From assembly GCA_030041045.1 (NCBI GenBank), contig JASHOQ010000087.1:1-46152 (forward strand): a DNA stretch of 46,152 bases, in the 5' to 3' direction. The translations under genes and the position numbers were made by a program. Under the pieces are notes generated by a model. It was not told the origin of the DNA, made no database searches, and saw nothing but the letters and a program-made list of their open reading frames with translations. Shown in pieces: positions 1 through 9,458 of the stretch (positions are counted from its first letter, which is position 1; each line of letters starts with the position of its first letter). The stretch is from Acidobacteriaceae bacterium. Its GTDB lineage: Bacteria; Acidobacteriota; Terriglobia; Terriglobales; Acidobacteriaceae.

Positions 1-950
1 ATGAACAGCACGGGAAAGACGCAGGGCATCAGATTCAGGACCAGGCCGCCGAGAAAGGCGAGGCCGGAGATGCGGGCGAGCCGTGCGAATGTTGGGCCGG
101 ATGGGGGCAGAGCGATGGACCCGGGCTGGGCGTGGATTTCGTAGTTGCGGCCATCGGAAAGCTCAATGACCCCGTTCAGGGCCGAGGGCGAACCGGCAAG
201 ATTGGTGTCTTTCTTGAGAGCGAGGATGAAGCCCGTGGGCGCAGGCGTGAGCGGCTGCGGCGACGGGTTGTCGATTATATTCTGGTCGGATGGGAAAAAG
301 ACGGCCTGGGTTTCGCGCTCTCCCGTGGTGAGGGCGAGGCGGAAGCCGGTGGGGGTGGGCTGGAAAACGGCGTCGTCGTTCGGGGGCAGGGGCTTGGGGA
401 GGTTGCCCGCGAGCCGATCATAAATTTGTTCGTCCTCCGGGTAGCCACCGCCGGACGAACCTCCGGATACGCGCGTGATTTCCAAATCTGCTTTGCCGGG
501 AATGCAGACCTCGCGGCAAACGAGCCAATCGACGTGCGCATGAAGCGTGACGGGGCCGGGCTTCAGATCCGGCGCGGCGTTCAGAGTGAAGGGAAACAGA
601 ACCTCGTTCTCGTAGCCGAAGTCCATGAGAGGGCCCAGAGGCAGGCGCTCGGGCGCAGGAAACTGCAATTCACTCGCCGTGATTCCCTTCGGCAATATCC
701 AGCGAATATGCGGAGGCTCGCCGGAGTCGCCGGCGTTTTGCCAGTAGACGTGCCAGCCGGGCTCGAGCTTGAAGTAGAGGCCGGCATTGGAGCTTTGGCC
801 AGTGAGGAGCGACCCTTCCGGCACGATCAGTTGCACGCGCAGGTGCAGCGCGTCTGCGGAGCTGGATGCCGCCCTGACCGGACCTGCAGCGGCGAACAGG
901 GCAAGGATCGCAAGGACGGGCAGCACGAAGATGGGCCGGAGAGAGCGCAT
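1..950 (-). CDS. Thiol:disulfide interchange protein, DsbD/ScsB type (C-terminal part outside window)
   Basis: The gene starts at an ATG (950-948) and runs off the left edge, so about 316 residues are visible. The protein has a signal peptide (about residues 1-27), then a periplasmic DsbD-like N-terminal domain with the paired cysteines of LVCREVCIPG (about C145 and C149). The visible part ends in the first membrane segment with LNLMPCVFPVLF, the hallmark CVFPV motif of the DsbD/CcdA transmembrane electron conduit. Proteins of this family carry reducing power from cytoplasmic thioredoxin across the inner membrane to periplasmic thiol proteins. Whether a C-terminal thioredoxin domain is present cannot be seen. 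The family assignment is strong; the exact subfamily (DsbD or ScsB) is open. Confidence 0.85.
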   Translation of the reverse strand, partial: MRSLRPIFVLPVLAILALFAAAGPVRAASSSADALHLRVQLIVPEGSLLTGQSSNAGLYFKLEPGWHVYWQNAGDSGEPPHIRWILPKGITASELQFPAPERLPLGPLMDFGYENEVLFPFTLNAAPDLKPGPVTLHAHVDWLVCREVCIPGKADLEITRVSGGSSGGGYPEDEQIYDRLAGNLPKPLPPNDDAVFQPTPTGFRLALTTGERETQAVFFPSDQNIIDNPSPQPLTPAPTGFILALKKDTNLAGSPSALNGVIELSDGRNYEIHAQPGSIALPPSGPTFARLARISGLAFLGGLVLNLMPCVFPVLF

Positions 951-1138
951 GGATCGCGAGATATCGGGCTCCTGACGGTTGGACTCAGTGTACCGGACGG
1001 AGGTTTCAGGCACGACCTTGCGTCAGGGAAAGACGCCGTGCCCAGCACGTGGTCAAAAGCAACTGCAGGTCCTTCGACTACGGCTGTCTGCACCAGCGGC
1101 CAGCCTTGGCTCAGGATGACAGTGGCTGACGGGGTGAC

Positions 1139-1180
1139 GTGCTTTCCCAGGTCCCCAAATGCGAGGGACCTGGGGCACCC
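1139..1180. repeat. Palindromic repeat, family A, copy 1
   Basis: This is a hairpin whose arms contain CCCAGGTCCC and GGGACCTGGG, closed by GTGC and GCAC. Bases 1137-1180 are identical to the copy ending at 19340. Related copies lie at 19704, 26430 and 31567. It sits between the divergently placed dsbD-like start and the end of the CoA-binding gene. Confidence 0.85.
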
Positions 1181-1236
1181 AAATTCGTGGCAGCGTTACG
1201 CCGCTTAGCTCTGGCACGACCGGCTTTGCTGACTTG

Positions 1237-1680
1237 CTAGCTTGCTGACCTGCTGCTTCTCGCGGCGTGCTCGCGAAAAATGCAGTCGTTTTGGATGGCT
1301 TTCACGCCGGCGGCGCGGGCGCGGGCCACGGCTTCGTCGTGGATGACCTCGTCCTGGAGCCAGAGGTATGGAATCTTGAGGCGGATCACGTCGTCGACGA
1401 TGGGCGGCACGTTTTCAGGGGCGCGGAAGACGTCTACGAGATCGATGCCTTGGCCGGTTTGCTCGCGCGCAGCAGCGTCGGCCGCGTCGAGGTTCGGATA
1501 GCATGGCCGGCCCAGAACCTCTTTGAGTGCGGGATTGACGGGAAACACGCGATAGCCGTGCGCGGCCAGATATTTGCCGACGTTGTGGCTGGCGCGCCAG
1601 GGCTTGTCGCTCATCCCGAGAACGGCGATGTTCTTCGCCGTCGTAAGCATTTCGTCGATGAGGGCGGGGTCGTTGGGCAT
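1237..1680 (-). CDS. CoA-binding domain protein (YccU-like)
   Basis: The product has 147 residues. It begins with a short helix and a Rossmann-type strand and loop, NIAVLGMSDKPWRASHNVGKYL (key residues G-S-x-K near 22-26). It continues through GYRVFPVNP and ends with a WLQDE motif and the EHAA tail region typical of the small CoA_binding family (YccU group). Members bind CoA or a related nucleotide; a precise cellular role is not established. The ATG at 1680 has no clear Shine-Dalgarno sequence because a heptamer repeat array begins immediately upstream. The length matches the family. Confidence 0.85.
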   Translation of the reverse strand: MPNDPALIDEMLTTAKNIAVLGMSDKPWRASHNVGKYLAAHGYRVFPVNPALKEVLGRPCYPNLDAADAAAREQTGQGIDLVDVFRAPENVPPIVDDVIRLKIPYLWLQDEVIHDEAVARARAAGVKAIQNDCIFREHAARSSRSAS

Positions 1681-1685
1681 GGCGA

Positions 1686-1757
1686 AGGTTTCAGGTTTCA
1701 GGGGTCAGGTTTCAGTGGTCAGTGAACAGTGGTCAGTGGTCAGTGGTCAGTGGTCGG
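1686..1757. repeat. Heptamer tandem array (TCAGTGG type)
   Basis: Successive 7-base units of the form TCAGTGG and TCAGGTT run from just upstream of the CoA-binding gene. Similar arrays occur at about a dozen places in the window. No coding is apparent. Together with the next two repeats it fills the gap between that gene and prfB. Confidence 0.8.
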
Positions 1758-1801
1758 TTTCCCACCCTTGACGCAAAAGCACGCCAAGGATGGGGCGCCC
1801 G

Positions 1802-1893
1802 GCTTTCGCCCGCTTCGCGGGCTGCGGCTCGCATCGTCATTCGCATCCCCAGGCTCACGCCTGGGGCTACCATTTTTCGCCCGCTTCGCGGGC
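1802..1893. repeat. Two-hairpin repeat, family B, copy 1
   Basis: The second half (1843-1893) contains the hairpin CCCCAGGCTCACGCCTGGGG, then a short T-rich spacer, then GCCCGCTTCGCGGGC. A lone copy of the second hairpin precedes it at 1806-1821. The same two-hairpin order recurs at 18375 and 19447. Confidence 0.8.
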
Positions 1894-1919
1894 TTGCTCG
1901 CTGCCTTAATCCTGCTTTC

Positions 1920-2012
1920 TTGCCCTCTTGTCTTCCTGTTCTCTTGTTCCTTTTTTCCCTGATCCCTGTTCCTTGTTCCCTTGTCCCTGATCCCTGATCC
2001 CCTGTTCCCTGC
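1920..2012. repeat. Heptamer tandem array (CCTGATC/CCTGTTC type)
   Basis: Units such as CCTGATC, CCTGTTC and CTTGTTC are repeated about twelve times. The array ends a few bases from the prfB stop codon. Read on the other strand these are GATCAGG units, the same family as the arrays at 8403 and 9304. Confidence 0.8.
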
Positions 2013-2015
2013 TTC

Positions 2016-3156
<1,141 letters not shown>

Positions 3157-3215
3157 TTCGGGTTGGTGGACCTTTTTCGAAAGCAAGATAGCGAGTCAGC
3201 AAGTCAGCGAGTCAG

Positions 3216-4940
3216 CTAAGAAGACGCCGGCCGATTCAGAGACCAGAAAACTACGCATATAGAAAGTATGACACAGAGCCAGGCGAAGACGTCGCCGTGG
3301 GCGGTGTAGAAGGTGATGTCCGAGCGGAAGGCGAACTGCGCCGGCAGCGCGTCGACCTGGTGGCGGGGAATCGACTGGCGCACGCGGCCATAGGGGTCAA
3401 TGGCCGCGGTCACGCCGTTGTTGGTGTCCCTCAGCAGCCAGCGGCGGTTTTCGATGGCGCGCATGCGGGTCATGTTCAGGTGCTGCCAGGGGGCGCTGGT
3501 GTCGCCGTACCAGCCGTCGTCGCTGGCGTTCACCAGCACCTGCGCGCCGAGCTTGGCGAACTGGCGCACCTCGTCGGCGAAGACGGCTTCATAGCAGATG
3601 AAGACGCCGTAGCGATGGGTCTGGCCGTCGGCACTTTGGAGCGTGAAGATGCGGCGATGGGCGCCGGGCGTAAAGGCGGAGACTTTGCCGGTGAGCTTGC
3701 GCGCGAAGAAGAAGACCTTCGAGAACGGGACGTATTCGCCCCAGGGGACGAGATGCATTTTGTCGTAGCGGCCGACCTCTTCGCCTTGCGTGTTATAGAT
3801 CATGGCGGAGACGTGATCGATCCAGCCGCCGTCTGCGGGCGAGTACTCGGCGCCAACGCCGTTGACGACGAGGGGCGCGTCGACGGTGCGGGCGATCTGG
3901 GTCATGGAGCGCTCAAAGCGCGGGTCTTGCTCGAAAAACGGTGCGGGCGACTCGGGCCAGACGATAAGGTCAGGAGGGAGGTCGGGATGGGCCGGCCGCT
4001 GCGCACAAAGTGGATCAAACGTCTGCGCGTTGGTCTGCGGGATTCCGGCAATGTAGGGTCCGCAATCTTCACCGGCAAGTTGGGTGAATTGGGCCATGTG
4101 CGCGTCCCACTCGCCGGGGCCGGTCCAATAGCCGGTGTTGCCGACGTCGAGGTTGGGCTGGATGAGGACGGCAGTGGCGGTAGGCGGCGTACTCGGAGGA
4201 GTGGATAGCAGTCCTAGGACAAGCAGCAGTAGAACCGGAGCGAGCCACAAGAATCGGAGCAGCAATTGACGGCGCGTGGCGTCGGTGCAGATGAAACGAT
4301 TCACGATCTGCGCGTTGAAGAGTACCAGGAAGAAACTGATTCCGTACGCTCCCGTCCACGGCACAAGTTGATCCAGCAGCCCGTTGTCCACCTGCGAGTA
4401 GCCGAGCTGATCCCAGGGCACGCTGGTGATGCGCGCGCCGGCGAGCTCAAGGGCGGTCCAGAGAAAGGGCGCGAAGGCCAGCGCCCAGCGCGTCGAGCCG
4501 GTTCGTTGCTGCACAAACGCGAGGCCGAGGCCGAAGAGGCCGAAATATCCGCCGAGGACGAGCGAGAACAAAAGCAGAATCAGCGCGGAGACCGCGGGCG
4601 GCAGGTCCCCATAGAGCAGCATAGTGTCGTAAATCCAGTAGCAGTTGCCGATGTACCAGAGGACGCCGCAGAGGTAGGCGAGAAAAAACGCGCGTCGCAG
4701 GGGGTGGCGCTGGTTGGAACGATCGACAGAAAGCACTGCCCAGAGCAGGGGCACCAAGCCGAACCAGGCGAAGATGGAGCGCCAGGGCGGCATGGGGCCG
4801 GCGATGGGGAACGGAAGCTCGAGCAGGCCGACGGAGAGCGAAGCCGCGGCCCATGGTTGCCAGCCGCGCGTGTTCACCGACGCCGCACGCGCGGCCGGTT
4901 GTGCCGAAGGCACCTGCATACAGCGCCGAGTGTATCGCAT
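3216..4940 (-). CDS. lnt: Apolipoprotein N-acyltransferase
   Basis: This integral inner-membrane enzyme transfers a third acyl chain to the N-terminal cysteine of lipoproteins. The N-terminal half holds several membrane helices. The periplasmic nitrilase-type domain follows with the triad visible: E in LIVWPESPAPFF (about 330), K in YDKMHLVPWGEY (about 394) and C in GVFICYEAVF (about 449). The conserved NASDDGWYGDTSAPWQH loop is present. I chose the ATG at 4940 (574 residues); other in-frame starts exist at 5018 and 4919, and none has a strong Shine-Dalgarno sequence, so the start is uncertain. A heptamer-like GACTTGCT array separates its end from prfB. Confidence 0.93.
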   Translation of the reverse strand: MRYTRRCMQVPSAQPAARAASVNTRGWQPWAAASLSVGLLELPFPIAGPMPPWRSIFAWFGLVPLLWAVLSVDRSNQRHPLRRAFFLAYLCGVLWYIGNCYWIYDTMLLYGDLPPAVSALILLLFSLVLGGYFGLFGLGLAFVQQRTGSTRWALAFAPFLWTALELAGARITSVPWDQLGYSQVDNGLLDQLVPWTGAYGISFFLVLFNAQIVNRFICTDATRRQLLLRFLWLAPVLLLLVLGLLSTPPSTPPTATAVLIQPNLDVGNTGYWTGPGEWDAHMAQFTQLAGEDCGPYIAGIPQTNAQTFDPLCAQRPAHPDLPPDLIVWPESPAPFFEQDPRFERSMTQIARTVDAPLVVNGVGAEYSPADGGWIDHVSAMIYNTQGEEVGRYDKMHLVPWGEYVPFSKVFFFARKLTGKVSAFTPGAHRRIFTLQSADGQTHRYGVFICYEAVFADEVRQFAKLGAQVLVNASDDGWYGDTSAPWQHLNMTRMRAIENRRWLLRDTNNGVTAAIDPYGRVRQSIPRHQVDALPAQFAFRSDITFYTAHGDVFAWLCVILSICVVFWSLNRPASS

Positions 4941-5282
4941 GGAGACCGGATTCCGACCCCTATACCCCCCCTCCCCCCGGAATCTGACGGGAAGTTCTTC
5001 ATTTTCATGCGCCTTCATGCGCCCAGCGGCCAGCTTCGCCGCCAAAATCCTGATGCGGCTGGAGTTGCCTGCAAATTCCTTGAGGCGATGGAGTTATGGG
5101 CGGAGTTTGAAGCGGCAACTCCGCTCCGGGACGATGACTCGGCTTACGGGATTGCGGAACCGTTCTTCTATTGTGCGCCGGCGGGGTGAAATCTTACGCA
5201 AACTGGTTTTGCGCGCGTGCACGCTTTTTGACAGCTTGAGCCGTGGGCGACGCGCAGCGGAGCGCGGGTTACAATCGACTCC

Positions 5283-5411
5283 ATGATCCTGGCGATTCTC
5301 GGCATGCGGCTCCTTGAGGTGATGTTCTTCGTCGGCCTGGTGGGGTCGGCCGTGGTGGTGCTCATCAGCTTTGTCGAAGACGGCAAGGAGCTGTTCGGAA
5401 AAGACGAGTGA
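5283..5411 (+). CDS. Small single-span membrane protein, 42 residues
   Basis: An ATG-started frame encodes MILAILGMRLLEVMFF followed by a hydrophobic stretch and a charged tail ending in GKDE. A single membrane helix spans about residues 10-30. No function is recognised. A TACAAT hexamer lies 7 bases before the ATG, which could give a leaderless or very short-leader transcript, but no matching -35 box was found. There is no clear Shine-Dalgarno sequence. The composition (hydrophobic core, acidic tail) looks like a real small membrane protein and not chance coding, but support is moderate. Confidence 0.5.
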   Translation: MILAILGMRLLEVMFFVGLVGSAVVVLISFVEDGKELFGKDE

Positions 5412-5499
5412 GCGGCGGGATTCGCTTTTTCTCAGCTCCAATAAGATTCGAGGGCTCGGCTTCGCGCCGAATGTCTTTGGCTGGGTTCCGTCGCCCCTA

Positions 5500-5851
5500 C
5501 GGGGCTTGGTCTTTCCGTTCTCGGTTACCCCGGGTTGCGGTCCTTTGGACCTTACCCGGGGCTATTTTCTGCCGTCCCTCCGGGACTTGTGGTACAGGCC
5601 GGGCGGAATTCGTGCCGGGCTTGGTTCTTCCCTTTTTCTCTTGCGCCGGGTTGCGGTCCTTTGGACCTTACCCGAAGCTTTCTTCTGCCGTCCCTCCGGG
5701 ACTTGTGGCACGGGCCGGGCGGAATTCGTGCCGGGCTTGGTCCTTCCCTTTTTCTCTTGCGCCGGGTTGCGGTCCTTTGGACCTTACCCGGGGCTATCTT
5801 CTGCCGTCCCTCCGGGACTTGTTGTACAGGCCGGGCGGAATTCGTGTTCGA
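5500..5851. repeat. 116-bp tandem repeat, three copies
   Basis: The landmark GGGTTGCGGTCCTTTGGACC begins at 5532, 5648 and 5764, giving an exact period of 116 bases. Each unit contains a nested palindrome (CCCGGGT / GGTCC-TTT-GGACC / ACCCGGGG, imperfect in the middle copy), then GTCCC-TCC-GGGAC, then a GC-rich run ending in GGAATTCGTG. Because 116 is not a multiple of 3, the reading frame rotates between copies, which argues against coding. The stretch 5412-5941 holds no other recognisable feature apart from a possible stem pairing 5863-5871 with 5909-5917. Confidence 0.92.
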
Positions 5852-5941
5852 ATTGCCGGTGAGGACGCTGCGGAGGTCTGCCGGATTGCGATCTGGGCTA
5901 AGCCTCTGCCAGCGCCTCATTTAGCTGCCATTAATATTTTG

Positions 5942-5970
5942 TTGACACTCGAAATTTTCAGACATACACT
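5942..5970 (+). promoter_or_regulatory. Sigma-70-type promoter of the permease gene
   Basis: TTGACA (5942-5947) is followed by a 17-base spacer and TACACT (5965-5970). The surrounding bases are AT-rich in an otherwise GC-rich region. Transcription would start near 5977, leaving a leader of about 65 bases before the ATG at 6042. Confidence 0.75.
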
Positions 5971-6011
5971 CAGCGCAGGGCGGAGGTTTCGCCTTACCTG
6001 ATAAGAAGCAC

Positions 6012-6038
6012 GCCGGCTGCCTCGCGCCGGCATTTTTT
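6012..6038 (+). terminator. Terminator-like leader hairpin just before the permease start
   Basis: GCCGGC (6012-6017), an 8-base loop, GCCGGC (6026-6031), then A and six T. This is an intrinsic-terminator shape located between the promoter and the start codon, ending 3 bases before the ATG. It would suit transcription attenuation, or it could hide the ribosome binding site. A second small hairpin (GGCG / CGCC) lies upstream in the leader. No known riboswitch consensus was recognised. Confidence 0.5.
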
Positions 6039-6041
6039 AGG

Positions 6042-8402
6042 ATGGCATCGAACCGCACGATCGTTGCGCCTCCGCCTAACCGCGTAAGACTTATTGTGGC
6101 ATCGTCCGTGATGCTCACATTCATCTCCTTTTGGCGTGCGGCCGCCATTGTTCTCAACGATTTGGGTTCTTCCGCCTTCTATGCAGGCGGCATTGCCGAG
6201 CACGCCGTGGGCGCGGCTGCGCCGTGGTTCATCCTCGGCATCATGCTGTTCAGCTTTGCCGTGCGCGCGGTGTACGTGGAAAGCTGCTCGATGTTCACGC
6301 GGGGCGGCGTGTACCGCGTGGTCAAGGAGGCCCTGGGCGGCACCTTTGCCAAACTGAGCGTCTCCGCGCTGATGTTCGACTACATTCTCACCGGACCGAT
6401 TTCGGGGGTGTCGGCCGGGCAATACATCACCGGACTGATGAACGAGCTGATGCTGGTGGCCAACCAGGGGCACTGGCTGCCGCGGGCCTTGATGATGCCG
6501 AACGGCGACCCGCGCTATTTCAACATGGATTACACCTCGGCGATGTTCGCCGCGCTGGTGACGATCTATTACTGGTGGCAGAACATCAAGGGCATCGAGG
6601 AATCGAGCGAGAAGGCTCTGCAGGTGATGCAGATCACCACCGTGATGGTGGTCATTCTCATGATCTGGGGCGCCTACTCGGTGTTCGTGCGCGGCGTTCA
6701 ACTGCCGCCCTCGCCGATTCCTTCCCACCTTCACTTCAGTCCGGATGCGCTGGGCTTCCTGAAGGGTAGCGGTATACGGATCTTCGGCCTGTTCGGCATT
6801 CTCATGGCCTTCGGCCACTCCATCCTGGCCATGAGCGGCGAAGAGAGCCTGGCGCAGGTGAATCGCGAGATCGAGCACCCGAAGCTGAAGAACCTGAAAC
6901 GGGCGGCGATCGTGATCGCGATCTACAGCCTGATCTTTACCGGCGGCGCCACGCTGCTGGCCTCCATGCTGATTCCCACGGGCCCAAGGGTGCACATCTA
7001 CCAGGACAACCTGATTGCGGGCCTGGCGATGTACATGGTGGGACCGCTGTTCTGGCGGATTCTCTTCCGCGTCTTCGTAGTGCTGGTCGGGTTTCTCATC
7101 CTTTCAGGCGCCATCAACACGTCGATCATCGGCTCGACCGGCGTGCTGATGCGCGTGGCCGAGGACGGCGTGCTGACCGACTGGTTCCGCATGCCGCACA
7201 AGAAGTACGGCACCAGCCATCGCATTGTGAACCTGGTGTTCATCCTGCAGATGGTCACCATCGTTGCCAGCCGCGGCAACGTGGACACGCTGGGCGAGGC
7301 ATACGCCTTCGGCGTGATCTGGTCGTTCACCTTCAACAACCTGGCCATGCTGGTTCTGCGCTGGAAATACCACGGCGAGCGGGGATGGAAAGTTCCGCCG
7401 AACATCCGCATCGGAAAGACCGAAATTCCCGTAGGGCTGATTTCCGTTTTCATGGTGCTGCTGGCCACGGCCACGACGAATCTTTTCACCAAATCCGTGG
7501 CGACGGTGAGCGGCGTGGCGTTTGCTGCGGCGTTCTTCATCGTCTTTACCATCTCAGAGCGAAGAAATCTGCGCCGGCACGAGCAGACGGCGCGGCAGAT
7601 GAAGGACCATTTTCAGCTTGAGCACCAGGAAAAGGTGAGCCGGGAATCGGCGGCCATCCGGCCGGGCGGCACCATGGTGACCATGCGCGACCCGTCGAAT
7701 CCCGTTGCGCTGAAGTGGACGCTGGCGCGCACCAATACCGACGACAAAGACGTGGTGGTGATCAGCGTGCGCCTGATGGGCATGGGCGGACCGGAGTACC
7801 TGAGCGCCGAGCAGCAGAGCTTCAGCGAGCACGAGCAGACGGTTTTTACCAAGGCCGTTTCTGTGGCCGAGAGCTTCGGTAAGAAGGTGTCACTGCTGGT
7901 GGTGCCCGCGGGAGACATCTTTGCCGCGCTGGCGCAGGGCGCCAATTCGCTGGAAGTGGATTCCCTGGTGTCCGGGGTCTCGAGCTCGATGACCGCCGAA
8001 GACCAGGCCTTTCATATGGGCCAGGCGTGGGAGGCACTGCCCGACCCCAAACGCCAGTTCAACTATTACGTGGTGGGGCCGGATGGCAGCGCAAGGGTCT
8101 TCTTCATCGGCCCGCACGCGCCTACGCTCAGCCCCGACGATGTGCAACTGGTGCACCGGCTGTGGCTGAACATGCGCCGCGACCCCGCATTCTGCGACCT
8201 GCACCACAGCGACATTGTGACCTACGCGCTGACGCGGCTGGCGGGGCAATACGCGCGGGAGAAGGCGGAGATTCTGCGCGACCTCCGCAACCTGCATGCG
8301 GCCGAGTCCGCGAATAAACTGCGCTATGGCAGCCCGGATTCTTCCGGTGCGACGGAACTGCGGCAGACGCAGCGCGCGGTGAAGCAAACGCGGGATCAGT
8401 GA
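6042..8402 (+). CDS. APC-superfamily permease with USP-like C-terminal domain
   Basis: The product has 786 residues. Residues about 15-500 form a multi-span APC-type transporter core; the first segment contains VMLTFISFWRAAAIVLNDLG. Residues about 565-680 look like a universal-stress-protein (USP-like) domain: DVVVISVRLM, then ESFGKKVSLLVVPAGDIF and LVSGVSSSM. The substrate is not evident. The architecture recalls KimA-type potassium importers as well as ordinary amino-acid permeases, and I cannot decide between them. A good promoter and a terminator-like hairpin precede it. There is no normal Shine-Dalgarno sequence, only AGG next to the ATG, so initiation may depend on the leader structure. 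It appears monocistronic. Confidence 0.85.
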   Translation: MASNRTIVAPPPNRVRLIVASSVMLTFISFWRAAAIVLNDLGSSAFYAGGIAEHAVGAAAPWFILGIMLFSFAVRAVYVESCSMFTRGGVYRVVKEALGGTFAKLSVSALMFDYILTGPISGVSAGQYITGLMNELMLVANQGHWLPRALMMPNGDPRYFNMDYTSAMFAALVTIYYWWQNIKGIEESSEKALQVMQITTVMVVILMIWGAYSVFVRGVQLPPSPIPSHLHFSPDALGFLKGSGIRIFGLFGILMAFGHSILAMSGEESLAQVNREIEHPKLKNLKRAAIVIAIYSLIFTGGATLLASMLIPTGPRVHIYQDNLIAGLAMYMVGPLFWRILFRVFVVLVGFLILSGAINTSIIGSTGVLMRVAEDGVLTDWFRMPHKKYGTSHRIVNLVFILQMVTIVASRGNVDTLGEAYAFGVIWSFTFNNLAMLVLRWKYHGERGWKVPPNIRIGKTEIPVGLISVFMVLLATATTNLFTKSVATVSGVAFAAAFFIVFTISERRNLRRHEQTARQMKDHFQLEHQEKVSRESAAIRPGGTMVTMRDPSNPVALKWTLARTNTDDKDVVVISVRLMGMGGPEYLSAEQQSFSEHEQTVFTKAVSVAESFGKKVSLLVVPAGDIFAALAQGANSLEVDSLVSGVSSSMTAEDQAFHMGQAWEALPDPKRQFNYYVVGPDGSARVFFIGPHAPTLSPDDVQLVHRLWLNMRRDPAFCDLHHSDIVTYALTRLAGQYAREKAEILRDLRNLHAAESANKLRYGSPDSSGATELRQTQRAVKQTRDQ

Positions 8403-8477
8403 AGCAGGGATCGGGGGTCGGGGGTCAGGGGTCAGGGGTCAGGGGTCAGGGGTCAGGGGTCAGGGGTCAGGTTTCAG
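8403..8477. repeat. Heptamer tandem array (TCAGGGG type)
   Basis: About nine consecutive GGGGTCA units begin a few bases after the permease stop codon. A degenerate, partly inverted continuation (CCTGACA, CCTGAAA) runs to 8578, abutting the stop of the UPF0173 gene. The array and its inverted partner could form a long hairpin between these convergent genes. Confidence 0.85.
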
Positions 8478-8578
8478 CCGGCGGCATCCTGCAAGCCGGA
8501 AGCCGAAACCCTGACAATCAGATTTTGGCTTGAGAGGCAACTCTCCGAAACCTGCAACCTGACACCTGAAACCTTCCT

Positions 8579-9289
8579 CTACGCGGTGAACTCCTCTCCC
8601 GGTTTCCAGCTCACCACCTTGACGCCCGGGCCGACCAGAGCCGCGAGTTGTTCCGGCGTACCTTTGAGGGGCGGAAAAGTGCCGAAGTGGATGGGCAGGA
8701 CGACCTTGGGCGCAACCAGGCGCACGGCGAGTGCAGCCTCTTTGGGACCCATGGTGTAATGGCCGCCGATGGGCAGCATGGCCACGCTGGGCTGGTAGAG
8801 ATCGCGGATGAGCGCCATGTCACCGAAGACCGCGGTGTCGCCGGCGTGGTAAAGCACGGGACCCTCGGCCACGGTGAGCACAAAGCCGGCGGCCACGCCC
8901 GTGTAATGGATTCCCTGCTCGTCCTGCGCGCCGGCCGAATGCCGGGCATCGACCATCGAGGCCAACACGTCTTCCACCTGCACCGAGCCGCCCAGGTTCA
9001 TGCCGATGGTTTCGGCCACGCCCCTGCCGTCGACGTAGGCGGCCAGTTCGTATATCGCCACTACGGTGGAGCCGTGTTTCCTGGCTACCTCTACCACATC
9101 CGAAATGTGATCGCCGTGGCCGTGGGTGAGAAGAATGGCGTGGATCTTTGCGGGCAGGGAGAAATTTTTGGGATATTTGGGATTCTGCGCAATGAAGGGA
9201 TCGATGAGGATGTTGGCGCCCGCAGGGGTCTGGACGAGCACGGTGGCGTGACCGAGCCAGGTAATGCGAGTTGGCTTCGATGGACTCAT
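8579..9289 (-). CDS. UPF0173 metal-dependent hydrolase (metallo-beta-lactamase fold)
   Basis: The product has 236 residues. It has ITWLGHATVLV at the start, the metal-binding motif LLTHGHGDHISD (HxHxDH) near residue 54-59, LYHAGDTAVFGDM, and a late histidine in VLPIHFGTFPPL. These are the ligands of the metallo-beta-lactamase superfamily in the arrangement of the UPF0173/YtkL group. The physiological substrate is unknown. The ATG at 9289 has a strong AAGGAG five to seven bases upstream. Heptamer arrays bracket the gene on both sides. Confidence 0.92.
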   Translation of the reverse strand: MSPSKPTRITWLGHATVLVQTPAGANILIDPFIAQNPKYPKNFSLPAKIHAILLTHGHGDHISDVVEVARKHGSTVVAIYELAAYVDGRGVAETIGMNLGGSVQVEDVLASMVDARHSAGAQDEQGIHYTGVAAGFVLTVAEGPVLYHAGDTAVFGDMALIRDLYQPSVAMLPIGGHYTMGPKEAALAVRLVAPKVVLPIHFGTFPPLKGTPEQLAALVGPGVKVVSWKPGEEFTA

Positions 9290-9303
9290 GGGGTTCTCCT
9301 TGA

Positions 9304-9378
9304 GACAGGGGTCGGGGATCAGGGGACAGGGATCAGGGGTCGGGGGTCAGGGGTCAGGGGTCAGGGGTCAGGGATCAG
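9304..9378. repeat. Heptamer tandem array (TCAGGGG/TCAGGGA type)
   Basis: About ten units related to GGGGTCA lie directly upstream of the UPF0173 start codon, in the same orientation as the array at 8403. The array would be part of that gene's 5' untranslated region or promoter. Confidence 0.85.
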
Positions 9379-9458
9379 TTTGTGGGCAGAGTTGCCGAAT
9401 CTTTTACGGGCCATCGTGGCTAGGGCGAAAACAGAAGCCATCGATTGAGAAGTATCGC

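Noticed and set aside
5094..5441. Minus-strand 115-codon frame upstream of lnt
   Set aside because: It is opposite the small membrane protein, has a charged low-complexity product and no start signals.
5500..5851. CRISPR array
   Set aside because: The 116-base units are contiguous, with no variable spacers, and no cas genes are present.
5371..6001. Open frames through the 116-bp repeats
   Set aside because: Frames change between units, the peptides are repetitive by DNA repeat, and no start signals are seen.
5850..6042. c-di-AMP (ydaO), fluoride or guanidine riboswitch before the permease
   Set aside because: The transcribed leader is only about 65 bases and lacks the conserved core bases of these classes.
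8403..8477. CRISPR or minisatellite coding repeat
   Set aside because: Units are 7 bases without spacers; no frame or Cas gene is associated.
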